Notes: a model not told the origin generated them from the sequence alone. Positions 10,572 through 21,067 are shown, counted from the stretch's first letter. The stretch is DNA of 64,000 bases from Epithemia pelagica (GCA_946965045.2 OX337241.1:1736001-1800000), one strand, 5' to 3'. Numbers and translations: made by a program.

Positions 10572-13500
10572 CGACCAAGTACAAGGGACTACATTAAAAT
10601 TGTGGAAGGAAGTTCCCTACCAAATTGTCCAGTGACGAGGGCCGATATATTGGCTGCAGAACACATTTTTGGGCCTGACATTGGAGCGCTAAAAGGAAAG
10701 ACGACTAGAAGGCGACCACCTATTGTGGACTCACCCGTAACACCTGTCCCGAATGTTATTTTGGAGAAGTACAGACGTGTGACCATCTGTGTGGACGTAC
10801 TACATATCAACAACATCCCAATGCTAGCTAGCATTTCAAGAAACATCAAGTTTGGAACAGTCGAAGCCATGGCGAGCTTGAAAGAAGGCCCAATGTTGGA
10901 AGCAATCAAACACATCTGCCAGGTATATCGAAGAGCCGGTTTCAAGGTGGAATCGTCACTGATGGATGGCGCATTCTCGTATTTGAAGGGCGCTCTAGCC
11001 GACATGGGGATCGCACTCAATGATACTTCGAGAGACGAACACGTTGGAGACGTGGAAAGATACATCAGGACGATGAAGGAGCGGATTCGGGCAACTTACA
11101 ATACACTACCGTTTAAGAAAATACCTGGGAGACTAGTCATCGAAATGACAAAGTCGGCTGTGTTCAGGCTGAACGGGTTTCCTATTGCGAGTGGCGTATC
11201 TCAAGAGGCAAGTCCCAGAACGATCATTACAGAACAAAAGTTAGATTATAGCCGCCACTGCAAGTATCAATCCGGGGAATACTGCCAAACACACGAAGAG
11301 CACGACAACTCTATGAATCCAAGGACGATTGGGGCACTCGCACTACGACCAACCGGAAACGCCCAAGGAAGTTATTATTTTCTTAGTCTTTCAACGGGAC
11401 GAGTTATCAATCGACTACACGCAACTGCTCTACCTATGCCTGACGATGTTATCGATCAGGTGCACAGGATGGCACGACAACAAAAGGCAAACCCTGGTCT
11501 TGTGTTCGGGGACAGAAACAACCTGGCAAACATTCTTGATTTGGATGATGACGACGAAGACGATGACGACTTTATCCCCAACGAGATGGACGAAATAGAC
11601 GACGATTACGACGAATACGACGATCCAGAGGATGAGATTGCCGACAATGAGGATGAAAACCAAGGAGTGTTGCTCGTGGTGGAGGAAAACCAAGGAGTGT
11701 TGCCCGTAATGGAGGTAGCGGAAAATGAAGGAGTGCCACCAGTTGTCATGGAACAGGAGCCGGAGGATGATGCTATGGACCCTATCGATCATGACGCCGA
11801 CATGGATGACGTGCCGATTGAAGAAGAACAGGAAGAGAGGTCCGTGAACAATACGGACGAAAATAATGACCCGGTGATGGCTGCGGCTGAAGAAGGTGAT
11901 GATCAGTCTCAACATGATGAGGAGGAAAGTGGTAACCGTGAGAATGAAGGAAGATACAGCTTACGAAGCCGCAGAACACGAAACTATAGTCACAGATACA
12001 ATCCTCAGGAGTTTGACACAAGCGACCGAGAAAATGATGACGAGGATGGTGCAGTCATGGCTGAAGTGGCAGGAGTTGAAGATATCGTGGAGACTCCACA
12101 AATGTCATTGAAGTTGGGGTTGAAAAAGTTCGGCGAAGAAGGATTGGACGCTGTTCGGAAAGAGATGAGACAACTGCATGACAGAAAGGTTATGAGGCCG
12201 GTCGCGCGGTATAGCTTAACTCCAAAACAACGAAGAGATGCGCTGGCCTATCTTATGTTCCTAAAAAGGAAGAGAACAGGCAAAGTGAAGGGTCGCGGAT
12301 GCGCGGATGGGCGCAAACAGCGCGATTATATACCCAAAGAGGATTCGACGTCACCTACAGTAAAAACAGAGTCGGTTTTACGAACAGCCGCTATCGACGC
12401 AAAAGAAAAACGAGACGTTGCAGTGGTAGGTGGTAGATGTCCCAGGGGCCTTTATGCAGGCAGATATGGACGACATTGTTCACATCAGATTTACTGGGGA
12501 AATGCTAGAGATGTTACTGGAAATTGACCCATGCTATGCCGGCTACATATGCTATGAACGAGGGGAGAAAGTGTTATACGTGGTGTTGGACAAGGCCCTT
12601 TACGGTACTCCAAAGGCAGCTCGGCTATTTTGGGAGATGCTAAGCAAGCAACTGGTTGAATGGGGTTTTGTTGTGAACCCATATGATGAGTGTGTGGCGA
12701 ATAAGGAGTGCAGTGGTGGCCAATTGACAGTCACCTGGCATGTGGACGATATCAAGGTTTCACACAAGTCCAGCACAGTCGTAGATCAGTTCATTCAACA
12801 AATGGAAGAAACCTTTGGGAAAGAAGGACCCCTAACAATATCACGAGGAAAAGTGCACGACTACCTCGGTATGATACTTGACTATTCAGTGGAGGGGTCA
12901 GTGATTATCAGAATGGAGAGCTACATCAACAATATGATCAATGACATGCCCCAGGACATGATAGGAGTGGCATCAACACCCGCTTCCAGCAGTTTGTTCA
13001 AAGTGAACAAACTTTAAATTCCAAGAAGAAGGAAATTTTTGTGCACCTTGTAATGCAAGCCCTCTATCTCAGTCAGAGGGGTCGTCCTGATATCCGTACA
13101 GCAGTGTCTTTCCTGTGCGGGCGACTAACTTGCCCTGACGAAGATGATTACAGTAAACTCAGTCGAATGATGAAGTATCTACAAGGAACCCGGTCGCTTC
13201 GTTTAACTCTACGGGTAGAGGATGATGGAAAACTGCAATGGTGGATTGATGCTTCATATGCAGTGCACCCCAACATGAGGGGTCATACAGGAGCAACGAT
13301 GTCAATGGGTAAAGGCTCAGTGTTCAGTGGATCTTGGAAACAAAAGATGGTGACTCGTAGCTCGACTGAAAGTGAGGTTGTCGGCGTGCACGATGTCCTT
13401 CCACAGATATTGTGGACCAAAATGTTCTTGGAAGCACAAGGGTTTTCCATCGCTGCAAACGTGCTGTATCAAGATAACATGAGTTCTATACTTCTTGAGA

Positions 13501-14030
13501 AGAATGGACGTCAATCAAGCACGAAACGAACCAAACACATGCACATACGTTATTTTTATATCACCGACCAAGTGAAGAAAGGGGAAATATCAATCGAACA
13601 CTGTCCAACCAAGGACATGATGGCGGACTTTTTCACAAAGCCTCTTCAAGGACACCTGTTTCACAAGTTGCGGAACCTCGTAATGGGAATGGATCCACCA
13701 ACTGACCAGATGGAGGACCCAAGGAGTGTGTTGAAGCGCGAGAACCGACGGACGAACGATTCGGAAGCTGGTCATTCGGAAGCAATGCCGATTACGACAA
13801 AGACCAAACTTGTCCACCAGGGAGACAAGAAGTCATACTGGAACATCAGCAATACAGATGGGGACACAAGTCAACCACATGATAACAAGGATAACAAGAA
13901 AGGAAAAGCGATGGCCGGATCAGACGCCGGTCTTAATGCCTTTGGAATGACCACGACAAGAAGTTACAGGGACATCCTGATCGGAGAAGGTCATGGAGCT
14001 CAAAATAAGACTAGATTAACGACGAGCTGA
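10572..14030 (+). pseudogene. Copia Pol (integrase, RT, RNase H), frame-broken
   Basis: Pol continues in the Gag frame after TGA 10569. Integrase shows NCPVTRADI..IFGPDIGALKGKT and a plausible D-D-E set: CVDVLHINN, SLMDGAF and VGDVERYIRTMKER. A long Asp/Glu-rich spacer follows at about 11530-11950. RT begins near 12300. At 12423-12436 the heptamer gtggtag is duplicated in tandem, shifting the frame just before DVPGAFMQADMDD. RT then continues to 13017 with HVDDIKVSH. A one-base deletion near 13010 shifts the frame again into HLVMQALYLSQRGRPD. RNase H follows with WWIDASYAV, STESEV and YQDNMSS. The last frame enters the right LTR at 13729 and stops only at 14030. With these lesions the copy should not make a full Pol unless supplied in trans. 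Confidence 0.85.
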
Positions 14031-14119
14031 GAGAGCTCACTCTATAGCGAAAACGAAGTTTGTAAGGAGAAACAAGCGTGCCATTGCATAGGCTGAAGGC
14101 TGAGCAATTGGTTCTAACA
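13729..14119 (+). repeat. Right LTR of the copia element
   Basis: This 391-bp repeat ends ttctaaca and is followed by CTCAG at 14120. The Pol frame continues about 100 codons into it. The purine-rich stretch just before it (gatggaggacccaaggag) is the only candidate polypurine tract. Confidence 0.95.
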
Positions 14120-14124
14120 CTCAG
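14120..14124. repeat. Target-site duplication, right copy (CTCAG)
   Basis: This matches 8498-8502 exactly and directly follows the terminal CA of the right LTR. Confidence 0.93.
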
Positions 14125-14457
14125 GAGTAACGGATCCATCGTCAGCAATATGTAATGTTGAGGAGGATGCATTGTGCAGTCTTGAAACTCAAACCCTTTC
14201 TCGTATACATTGAACAAGTTGTCTGGAGATAACTCATGGCAATTGCAGAAAACCTGACTGTCCAACTGCACAGGAACCGGGCATGGCAGTAGCTTGAGGG
14301 AATCAGATTCACTGCTTCCTAGTTCCAATATGCTCGACTTGAAATTTTTCTCCGATATAAGAGCCAACGAGTAACGAAATTTGATGATGGCCTCTTCGAA
14401 CTGTCTTTCCGAAAGCAACTTCAAGGCGTCGTTGTTGAGAGTACGCCATAAAAACAT

Positions 14458-15899
14458 GGTGGAAGTTGGACTTTTTGATCGGGCGCATTGAATGAAAGAA
14501 TAGATTGAGACCCATCCGCGGTACGGGCACACACTGTTGAAAGTGGTTGAGACAGTTCCCAATTCTCAAGGATCGTGCTGAGAGAGCGGAGAGCGAGAGG
14601 TGTCATGTGCATTGATCGTCTCTATGGGCGACAACTACAAACTACCTAGAAGTCCTATCTTCAATCGCAATCACACTTCCAAAGCTCTCAACTCTCAAGT
14701 AGAAACTAGCAATAATAATATTCCTTATTCCTGCATCCTGCATGTTCCAAGGAACGAGAAGTATCTGCCCATTGTGGATACTACGAACTACGATAATGAG
14801 AGGGTATACATCTATATGAGCCACATAACATCATGATCACTAGAGACACTAGAAGCTAGAATCTAGAATAGATAGTTAGGTAAGTCAAACGTCAACCGTC
14901 AGGACCCGCGTTGGAGATTGGAGCGTCAGCCAGCGCTTGACAGAGTCAAGCAAACATAATATTACTCCCCTATGTTGTTTGTTGTTGTGCTGGGGAGAAA
15001 CTTTCTTCGCAGATATATTGGTAGTTGGTGGGTAAGGTGTAAGGTATGCTCTACAGACATAGGCAGTAGACAGAGAGGAGTGGGATAAAGATTCCTGCAG
15101 GGCCTCTCCTCTCTCCTCGTGTCTCGTCTTTTCGTGTTCTCTCCTCTCTCCGGCTCCTTCTCAACATCAATAACATCAACACTTAGCAATAGCGTGGGGT
15201 AGGTGGTAGGTGGTAGGTGGTAGAGAAGTACAAATATTTTCATCTTCATCATCCGCTAGCGCACAGATGGTCTCCTTCTCCTTCTTGTAGTTTCTCCAGC
15301 GGATTTGCTCGACTTAGTCAAGCAGGACCCGTCTCCAGCGCTTGAGAGGTGAAGCATAGATGTTGCAATATGCGATTCGAATTTCGCATAGAATAGAAGA
15401 TTTGCAAAGACCACTAACACTAGCCACTAAGAGTAACTTAGTCCTTGAGTAGAGATTTGAAATAATAAAGGGAGAAGGGAGAGCATAATAGTACAATATG
15501 GTCTCTCGTTCTACAATAGCTATGAGCTCTGAGTAGATTTGCAAAGACCACTAACACTAGAGCCACTAAGAGTAACTTAGTCCTGGAGTAGAGAGTCGTT
15601 CTAAAATAGCTATGAGCTCTGATCTAGGAGTAGCTAGAAAGAGTGGATAGTGGATACTCCTAGAGTGGATAGCACAGCATATCAAACAAAGACACAGAAA
15701 GAAACTCTCTTAGTAGCTACTCCTAGCTAGAAAAGTTAGAACCGGTCCTGTAGAGAGACTTATGGAGGCTTCTATGTTCTATGAGAGAGCTCTACCTAGT
15801 AGAGCGGGAGATCTGCTTTCTGCGTTATGCTTTTCATATTTCTAGAATATTAGAGCTAGAGACTAGTAGATCTTTAGCATGGGCCTGAGCACTGAGCGC
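14458..15899. other. Intergenic region upstream of the TPR-like gene
   Basis: About 1.4 kb without a supported gene. It includes pyrimidine-rich tracts near 15100-15160, a ggtggtaggtggtag microrepeat near 15200, a 60-bp direct duplication at about 15399/15535, and several copies of TACTCCTAG and its complement at 15590-15740. It ends at the 8-bp target duplication of the next hAT element. Confidence 0.45.
15399..15600. repeat. Imperfect direct duplication of about 60 bp
   Basis: The block gatttgcaaagaccactaac followed by actaagagtaacttagtcct and gagtagag occurs at about 15399-15458 and again at about 15535-15597. The second copy has a 3-bp insertion and substitutions. The neighbouring phrase tagctatgagctctgag/t is also repeated near 15520 and 15608. 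Confidence 0.75.
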
Positions 15900-15907
15900 G
15901 GCGGAGG
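15900..15907. repeat. 8-bp target-site duplication (ggcggagg), left
   Basis: ggcggagg lies directly before the TAGGG terminus and is repeated at 18913-18920 directly after the other terminus. Eight base pairs is diagnostic of hAT transposition. Confidence 0.93.
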
Positions 15908-18900
15908 TAGGGTCTTCAAACTTAGGTAAATGAAATTTTTGCTTTACTTGCTATGAAATTTAGGCTAAGTTTAGGTTTTGACGTTTAGGTAGTTTAGGTG
16001 GCTATGGAATACGGCTATGGAGTCTCATTTTTCAATACATAGAAATCGAACCAAACAAGTCATCATCACAATGATCCACAACTTGTTCATTCGTTGCTTT
16101 ACGGACAGTGGATCTTACCTTCATTAAATACCGTAAGTTCAGCCCAGCTCGCAGACAGACTTCCGCCTTGTCTTGCCCAAGATTACTGCGCAACTTACTC
16201 CAAACGTTGTTTTTGAGTGGCTTGGCAACTCGCTCGACAGAGATAGAGCCAGTCGAACGAACCGAAAGAAGTGGTTCAATCACAAGATCGTACAACTTAC
16301 TTGGAGGAGCAATGCTAAAAAACTCCAGCCTCCCTTGGTGGCCACCTGTGGTACTCACCCACTGACTCACCATTTGGATCGTGAGTTTGCGCTCTTCCTG
16401 GAATCGATCAGAAGGTGGACGTGGGCTCTCTGTGGGGAAGAGATCAATCCACTTCCCTGTGTGACCAAGATAGGACCTGAACTCCTGATCCACAATCAAC
16501 CTGATGTCCCTTGTGTCCGGAGCTTCGACCCTTCCCCACACAGTGGGACGCATATTGGGTGGCTCGACAGGTCCAGCATTCGGTGGTGGGGGTGGAGGTG
16601 GTTCCTGTGAAGGAATCACAAAGAACTCAATTGCATCCTGCATGCAACAAGCAATTGATGGGTGAATGATAGGTCGCTTGGGGATTCTGGACCTGAAGGG
16701 ATCCACGAGAAAAGCCCAGATTTGGTACTTGTCTAAGAGACCAACTTTCCGTCCAGGTGGTTCCGATCCATCATAGTTGAACCGATTGTCGCAGAACTCA
16801 ACAATGGAGTTCCGTGCCCCACGGAGATTGAAGATTGCATCAATGGATCTGCTGCCACTTGCTGTTCCTGAACCCAATACACCATTCAACTCGTTGCGCA
16901 TGGCAACAATCACGGGGTAGTACGCGGAGATTGGAAAGTCATCGTCCGACACAAGCTTTGTTGCATGTTCAATCACAGCATAAATCTTGGCAACAACTTC
17001 CACCTTAGCCCATAGATCACGTGTAACTAGTCGAAGGGTTGCATCAATCTTTTCCTTACGCCTCTGTGTTCGCGAGTTGTAGTATCGCTCAAACATGGGA
17101 TGGTGCCCGTTGCGCCATTCATAAAAAGGCTTTTGGTTCAGAACCGACTCCAAGGTCATACCAACCTTGTTGAACCTTGTCTCAGAGTAGTTGGAGACAT
17201 TGCCACAGGTTGCTGGTAGATCGCCAGTTTGGACTAGCTCATGTCGAATCCCATCTACATTGTCTGTGGTTGAAAACTCCATCAGCATGGCAATGTCTGA
17301 CAGGAGTGAATCAATACATGGGACCTTGGCCACATCCTTTGCCAACAGGTCAATACAATGAGCACAGTCACGATTGCTCAGTATGTTGGGCTCTTTGGGG
17401 TTGTTGGACTTGTAGATTTCACATGCCTCTTTCACAACTTTCGTGGCAGCGTTGTCTGTTGCAACACAGCACAAGGGAGAATTGTACTCACGTCGCGTCT
17501 TCTCCATGAAATCAACCATGTCTTGCGTCTCAGCCTCTTTTGCATGAGCGAGGTTGCGAAGACGAGAGGCCTTTGCAAATAAACTAACACTACCTTTCGC
17601 AATGGTGTAGAGAATGGTGCTGGTACCGTTGCAGGTGACACCATCAGCTGCAATGGTCATGCCTCCTGGAATCTTTTGCATCATGGTGTTCAGCTCTAGT
17701 TGACACTGTTTGTCAATCACCATGACGTAGCGCTTGTAGATTGTGTCTGGGTGGTGGGGCACAAACTTCATAATACCCTTACCAAACCGTGTGACGAGTT
17801 CGTCTTGGACGAACGGGTCCAACAGACGTTGCATGGGCTCGAAGCGTGCGAGGGTAGTTTCGACAGACTTCATGATGAGACGATTGGCCATCTGTTCTGT
17901 CAGAACAGTACCAAAACTCTGTATGGACGACTGCTGGTGTTTCTTGCGACCTGCTTTGTCTCCTGGTTTGGACCTGGCCTTGTCTCGTAAACTTGTCGAC
18001 AGCGAGGATACAGAACTTGATGCACCTGAAGACTCTGATGCTATCACCCTCTCTTGGCTGAGTGGACCACCAACAATCAAACCCAATTGTTTCTTGGCAC
18101 GCTTACTAGCTTGAGTTTGGCCATCACAGAGTTGGCGAATTGCAGTAGGAGCGTTCTTGCATTTCTGAACGATGTGATCAGATGCAACACTTGCATTGAA
18201 AGTCTTCCAATTTTTGTACATCTTGCAATGGATGCACACAATCTTCAAGTATCCTTCTCGATCCGGGTCAGGGGAAATATCAAACTGCTCTCGGATGTAT
18301 TGGTTGGCTTTCTTTTTGGGTGGCTTTCGCTTTTTTTGCGACAACGTCGTTGAGTCGTTGGTCGTAGTATCGTCTTCATTGTTGGCGTCACTTTGTCCCG
18401 TAGCCACTTCGAATGGTTCATCCTGCTCCTTGTCGCCTTCTGTCGTCGTCGTCGAAACCATGGCCGTCGTCGTGCCTTCTTGTTGTTGCTGTTCCTCGTC
18501 TTGTCCTTGTCGTCGTTGTGTTTCAGCTGTCAACGGTGACAGATCTTGGAACGTCACAACAGTAGTATTCGGCTGCTCGTCAGCAGTACTTTCGTTCTCC
18601 ATTGCAACTTCTGCTACTCCTGTCTCCAACAAATGTGATCGGAGTTTGTTTGATTGCTGAATCGTTTGTTGTTGTTCATCGTTCATGTGTCATCATTGTT
18701 GTTGTTCTTGCAAAGATCCCAAAGATATCAGCCTGTCAAGATCTCATGCCAACTGCCAACATCAACGTTTGGATACCTACGGTACCTATGCCTAGTTAAC
18801 AAAAGGGCCTACCTAAACTTCGGTGGACATGGCGTTGAGTCTTGTAAGTTACAAAAACTTAGGCCCCTAAATTTAGGCGGAGAAACTTTGGCTAAGAAAC

Positions 18901-18912
18901 TTGAAGACCCTA
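15908..18912 (-). mobile_element. Complete hAT transposon, 3,005 bp
   Basis: The termini form an inverted repeat, tagggtcttcaa at the left and ttgaagaccc + ta at the right, with similarity continuing imperfectly inward. An exact 8-bp duplication flanks it. Subterminal DNA on both sides is rich in TTTAGG/CCTAAA hexamers (about six within 15930-16010 and several within 18800-18890). Such clusters commonly bind hAT transposases. The element contains one long minus-strand transposase gene with no lesion. It therefore looks autonomous, or nearly so. Confidence 0.93.
16032..18686 (-). CDS. hAT transposase with BED zinc finger
   Basis: This is a single 884-residue frame from ATG 18686 to TGA 16032. 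Residues 1-120 are Gln/Thr/Asp-rich and end in a basic patch (KKRKPPKKKANQ) that may direct nuclear entry. A BED-type finger spans about residues 145-185 (CIHC ... H ... KC). The RNase H-like catalytic core carries the first acidic residue in TIAADGVTCNG and the second in VATDNAATKV, followed by CAHCIDLLAKD. The all-helical insertion spans the middle. The C-terminal dimerisation block reads STGSISVERVAKPLKNNVW with the third acidic residue (Glu) near residue 815. The D-D-E set therefore appears complete. hAT enzymes excise and reinsert the element through hairpins on flanking DNA. Confidence 0.92.
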   Translation of the reverse strand: MNDEQQQTIQQSNKLRSHLLETGVAEVAMENESTADEQPNTTVVTFQDLSPLTAETQRRQGQDEEQQQQEGTTTAMVSTTTTEGDKEQDEPFEVATGQSDANNEDDTTTNDSTTLSQKKRKPPKKKANQYIREQFDISPDPDREGYLKIVCIHCKMYKNWKTFNASVASDHIVQKCKNAPTAIRQLCDGQTQASKRAKKQLGLIVGGPLSQERVIASESSGASSSVSSLSTSLRDKARSKPGDKAGRKKHQQSSIQSFGTVLTEQMANRLIMKSVETTLARFEPMQRLLDPFVQDELVTRFGKGIMKFVPHHPDTIYKRYVMVIDKQCQLELNTMMQKIPGGMTIAADGVTCNGTSTILYTIAKGSVSLFAKASRLRNLAHAKEAETQDMVDFMEKTRREYNSPLCCVATDNAATKVVKEACEIYKSNNPKEPNILSNRDCAHCIDLLAKDVAKVPCIDSLLSDIAMLMEFSTTDNVDGIRHELVQTGDLPATCGNVSNYSETRFNKVGMTLESVLNQKPFYEWRNGHHPMFERYYNSRTQRRKEKIDATLRLVTRDLWAKVEVVAKIYAVIEHATKLVSDDDFPISAYYPVIVAMRNELNGVLGSGTASGSRSIDAIFNLRGARNSIVEFCDNRFNYDGSEPPGRKVGLLDKYQIWAFLVDPFRSRIPKRPIIHPSIACCMQDAIEFFVIPSQEPPPPPPPNAGPVEPPNMRPTVWGRVEAPDTRDIRLIVDQEFRSYLGHTGKWIDLFPTESPRPPSDRFQEERKLTIQMVSQWVSTTGGHQGRLEFFSIAPPSKLYDLVIEPLLSVRSTGSISVERVAKPLKNNVWSKLRSNLGQDKAEVCLRAGLNLRYLMKVRSTVRKATNEQVVDHCDDDLFGSISMY

Positions 18913-18920
18913 GGCGGAGG
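18913..18920. repeat. 8-bp target-site duplication (ggcggagg), right
   Basis: Exact match to 15900-15907, immediately after the terminal TA of the inverted repeat. Confidence 0.93.
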
Positions 18921-18967
18921 CCAAGAAACGAAATAGGAGTAGATAATAATATCAAAAAATTCTAACA

Positions 18968-19592
18968 GCAACTTCCGGTAATGGACTCAAAACGTACGAA
19001 ATCTTCCTACTTCTCAGAGTATCGTCACGATAAAACAACCGTTTTCATATTGCGTTATCACACACCAATAGCTCTGATATGATCATATTAGATACAGATT
19101 CTTTTGATATGAGGCAAGCATCCCGAGTCACGGATGTCGGGGGACATTGTAGATGTCGTTTGATGTCTTTTGATGTCTTTTAATGTCGTTTGATGTCGTT
19201 TGATGTTTTTATCGCCAAAGAAGCTCTACTCTCCAGCAGTTGGTATTCTTCAACAGAAAACACACGACTTGTTGACGACAGGCCCATCGCTGAATCAACT
19301 GAATGAGCACCCCTGGATTTTGACTCAAACCATGTTTCCGCGCAAGCCCGAAACGACATCAAACGACATCAAACGACATCAAACAACATCAAACGACATC
19401 CCTCACGACATCAAACGACATCCCTCACGACATTCCCGTTTGTTCCATACTAGAGAGATTGGGAAACCATACTCTATGGCTTCATTATACGTATTTTGTA
19501 TTAATATCGATCCTTTGTCGAAGAAGTTCTTGGTCTTGTACTCTGGGTATTGCTAGCAGATATGGGACTCACGTAAAGTTACCGGAAGTTGC
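18968..19592. mobile_element. 625-bp TIR element with nested GACATCAAAC arrays, copy A
   Basis: The ends are a perfect 14-bp inverted repeat, gcaacttccggtaa and ttaccggaagttgc. Inside, an array of degenerate gatgtcgttt decamers (about 19150-19208) faces an array of its complement, aaacgacatc (about 19350-19435), across a core of roughly 140 bp. Each strand could fold into a long hairpin. A second copy of nearly the same length lies at 57057-57680, with the same ends, core and order. No coding potential is seen, so it is a non-autonomous DNA element (MITE or foldback type). No convincing target duplication is visible beyond one matching base. Confidence 0.85.
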
Positions 19593-20000
19593 AGGGATCA
19601 GGGATACTCGAAATAAATACTCCTAACAATAAAAGAAGATCAGAGATCAGAAGCCAAAAGTCAAAAGACGTCGATGGGGAACTTCGACAGCCCAACGTCG
19701 CATCAGAGCAGAAACTCCCTGGCGCTATTACCGTTGATGAGAGGACTGATGAGTCAGATTGTAAGAAAGCGAATAATAAAATTATTGTTATACGTTATAC
19801 CGGATACCGGGAACCGGGACCGGTCTGATTTGTCTACGAGCTACGAGTACTGATTTTTGTTGCTGGAGTACATTGTACAGTACTTTGGTAGTAACTAGGT
19901 AGTAACAGTAACCTGTAGAGTCACATGAAGTAGTATCTACTCCTAGCTATTAGAGCATGTTGTGCGTTGTGCCTCTCTAGCTAGAGGACTCTCCGAGCCG
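19593..20000. other. Intergenic, no gene recognised
   Basis: About 400 bases between two repeat elements. There is one TACTCCTAG motif near 19932. Short open frames are not convincing. Confidence 0.4.
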
Positions 20001-21067
20001 CGCCGGTCGATGCGGCCATACTCTCGATTCTAGCGGCCAAATGACCATGATGGACATTTAGCATAACTCACTCAATATAGGACGCACATGCCCCAATATC
20101 GAGTGATGTCTTCTTCAAACAATGATCTCGGCCCCCACGGGTCACTTTTGCTATAGCAGCAATGGTTATCGAGTTCTTACTCACCATTGTAGGGTCATTA
20201 TTTTTTTCGTTCACAAAATGGCCGCTAGATTGCCCTTGAGAATGCGCCATCCATTGATGGAGCCATCTTTCTCGATGTAGCACGTAGTAAACAAGATCGC
20301 AAGCCTCAAATCAATTTTATTGATTGTGGTCTGAAAAATGCCTCCACCAATGGGTGGCAAATTCTGAATGGACATGGCGCCTACGGTCGATCTGATGCTC
20401 CAGATCTTCAAAGTAGTGTAGACACTAAATGATAAGAAAGTATGACATGCAGAGTGGCTGTATTTGGGCTGCCCTATAATGTTGACTGACAATGAGAATC
20501 TCTTGTGGTCCATGCCGCGACAGATGAAAACATCCATCGATGGGATCACATTTTGTTTCATGAATTTAGAGCCTAAAGTAAAACTACTGCAAGAAGGACC
20601 TTTAGATCTACCATATTGGAGCTTGTGGAGTGCGTCAACCTATGGATGAGAATCTCGCTCCAGCAAATACAAGCCTAAGTGAGTGGCGGTTCATTTTCAC
20701 TATCACGCCCACCGATATCCCATATTACGCGAAAGTGCTCTTCCTTACACTACAATAAGTGTGTGGTATGCACCATATGATGGCCGGGCACATAGTGGTA
20801 GACTTATAGTAACATCAAGGTGCCGGCCAAAGGGCACCAATCTAGCAGCCATTTTGTGAACGAAAAATAATGACCCTACAATGGTGAGTTAGAACCTGAT
20901 AACCGTTGCTGCTATAACAAAAGTGGCCCGTGGGGGCCGAGAGCATTGTTTGAAGAAGACATCACTCGATATTGGGGCATGGGTGCCCTATATTGAGTGA
21001 GTTATGCTAAATGTCCATTATGGTCATTTGGCCGCTAGAATCGAGAGTTTGGCCACATCACCTGGCG
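20001..21067. mobile_element. Long-inverted-repeat element of about 1.07 kb
   Basis: Two arms of about 239 bp, at 20001-20238 and 20829-21067, are inverted copies of each other with scattered mismatches. They share, for example, actctcgattctagcggcc at one end and cattttgtgaacgaaaaa at the other. The spacer of about 590 bp has broken short frames. One, near 20480-20650 on the plus strand (...NLLWSMPRQ...LDLPYWSLW...), reads like a decayed coding piece that I cannot identify. Outermost similarity is weaker (cgcc..gatg). No clear target duplication is seen. A foldback or MULE-like element is likely. Confidence 0.75.

Larger units (their letters stand above)
8503..14119 (+). mobile_element. Ty1/copia LTR retrotransposon, CoDi-like
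   Basis: The element is 5,617 bp, bounded by two 391-bp LTRs that start TG and end CA and flanked by CTCAG duplications. Domain order is Gag (CCHC knuckle), protease, integrase, reverse transcriptase, RNase H, which is the copia order. The RT has HVDD in place of YVDD, and the protease active site reads LLDSQST. In my experience both are seen in diatom CoDi-type elements. I counted only two differences between the LTRs, so insertion is recent. Pol is nevertheless broken three times: TGA at 10569, a 7-bp tandem duplication at 12423-12436, and an apparent 1-bp deletion near 13010. The element sits inside a TPR-like host gene in opposite orientation. Confidence 0.95.
8107..14457 (-). pseudogene. 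TPR-like host gene split by a copia insertion
   Basis: Two minus-strand pieces belong to one gene. The 5' piece is 14457..14125 (111 codons) and starts MFLWRTLNNDALKLLSE. The 3' piece is 8502..8107 (132 codons) and ends in TAA. Counting the 5-bp target duplication once, both pieces are whole numbers of codons and join in frame, so the empty site encodes about 242 residues. Helical repeat signatures fit a TPR-like protein: RQFEEAIIKFRYSLAL in the N-terminal half and SIVMYNLALAFHGQAL followed by a hydrophobic pair of helices in the second half. This style is common in diatom TPR-like proteins of unknown function. No other lesion is visible, so the gene was probably intact until the retrotransposon arrived. 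The insertion may be present on only one chromosome of a diploid. Inside the insertion the minus-strand frame runs into the LTR and stops. Confidence 0.75.

Noticed and set aside
15930-16010. TTTAGG words resembling telomere repeats
   Set aside because: They are interspersed, not tandem TTTAGGG, and lie in the subterminal region of a hAT element with matching words at the other end.
18196-18660. 154-codon plus-strand frame with many Ser/Val/Cys residues
   Set aside because: It is the antisense of the low-complexity N-terminus of the hAT transposase.
19150-19435. Regularly repeated short units that look like a CRISPR array (also at 57232-57510)
   Set aside because: The unit is a contiguous 10-bp tandem repeat without unique spacers, inside a TIR element in a eukaryotic genome.
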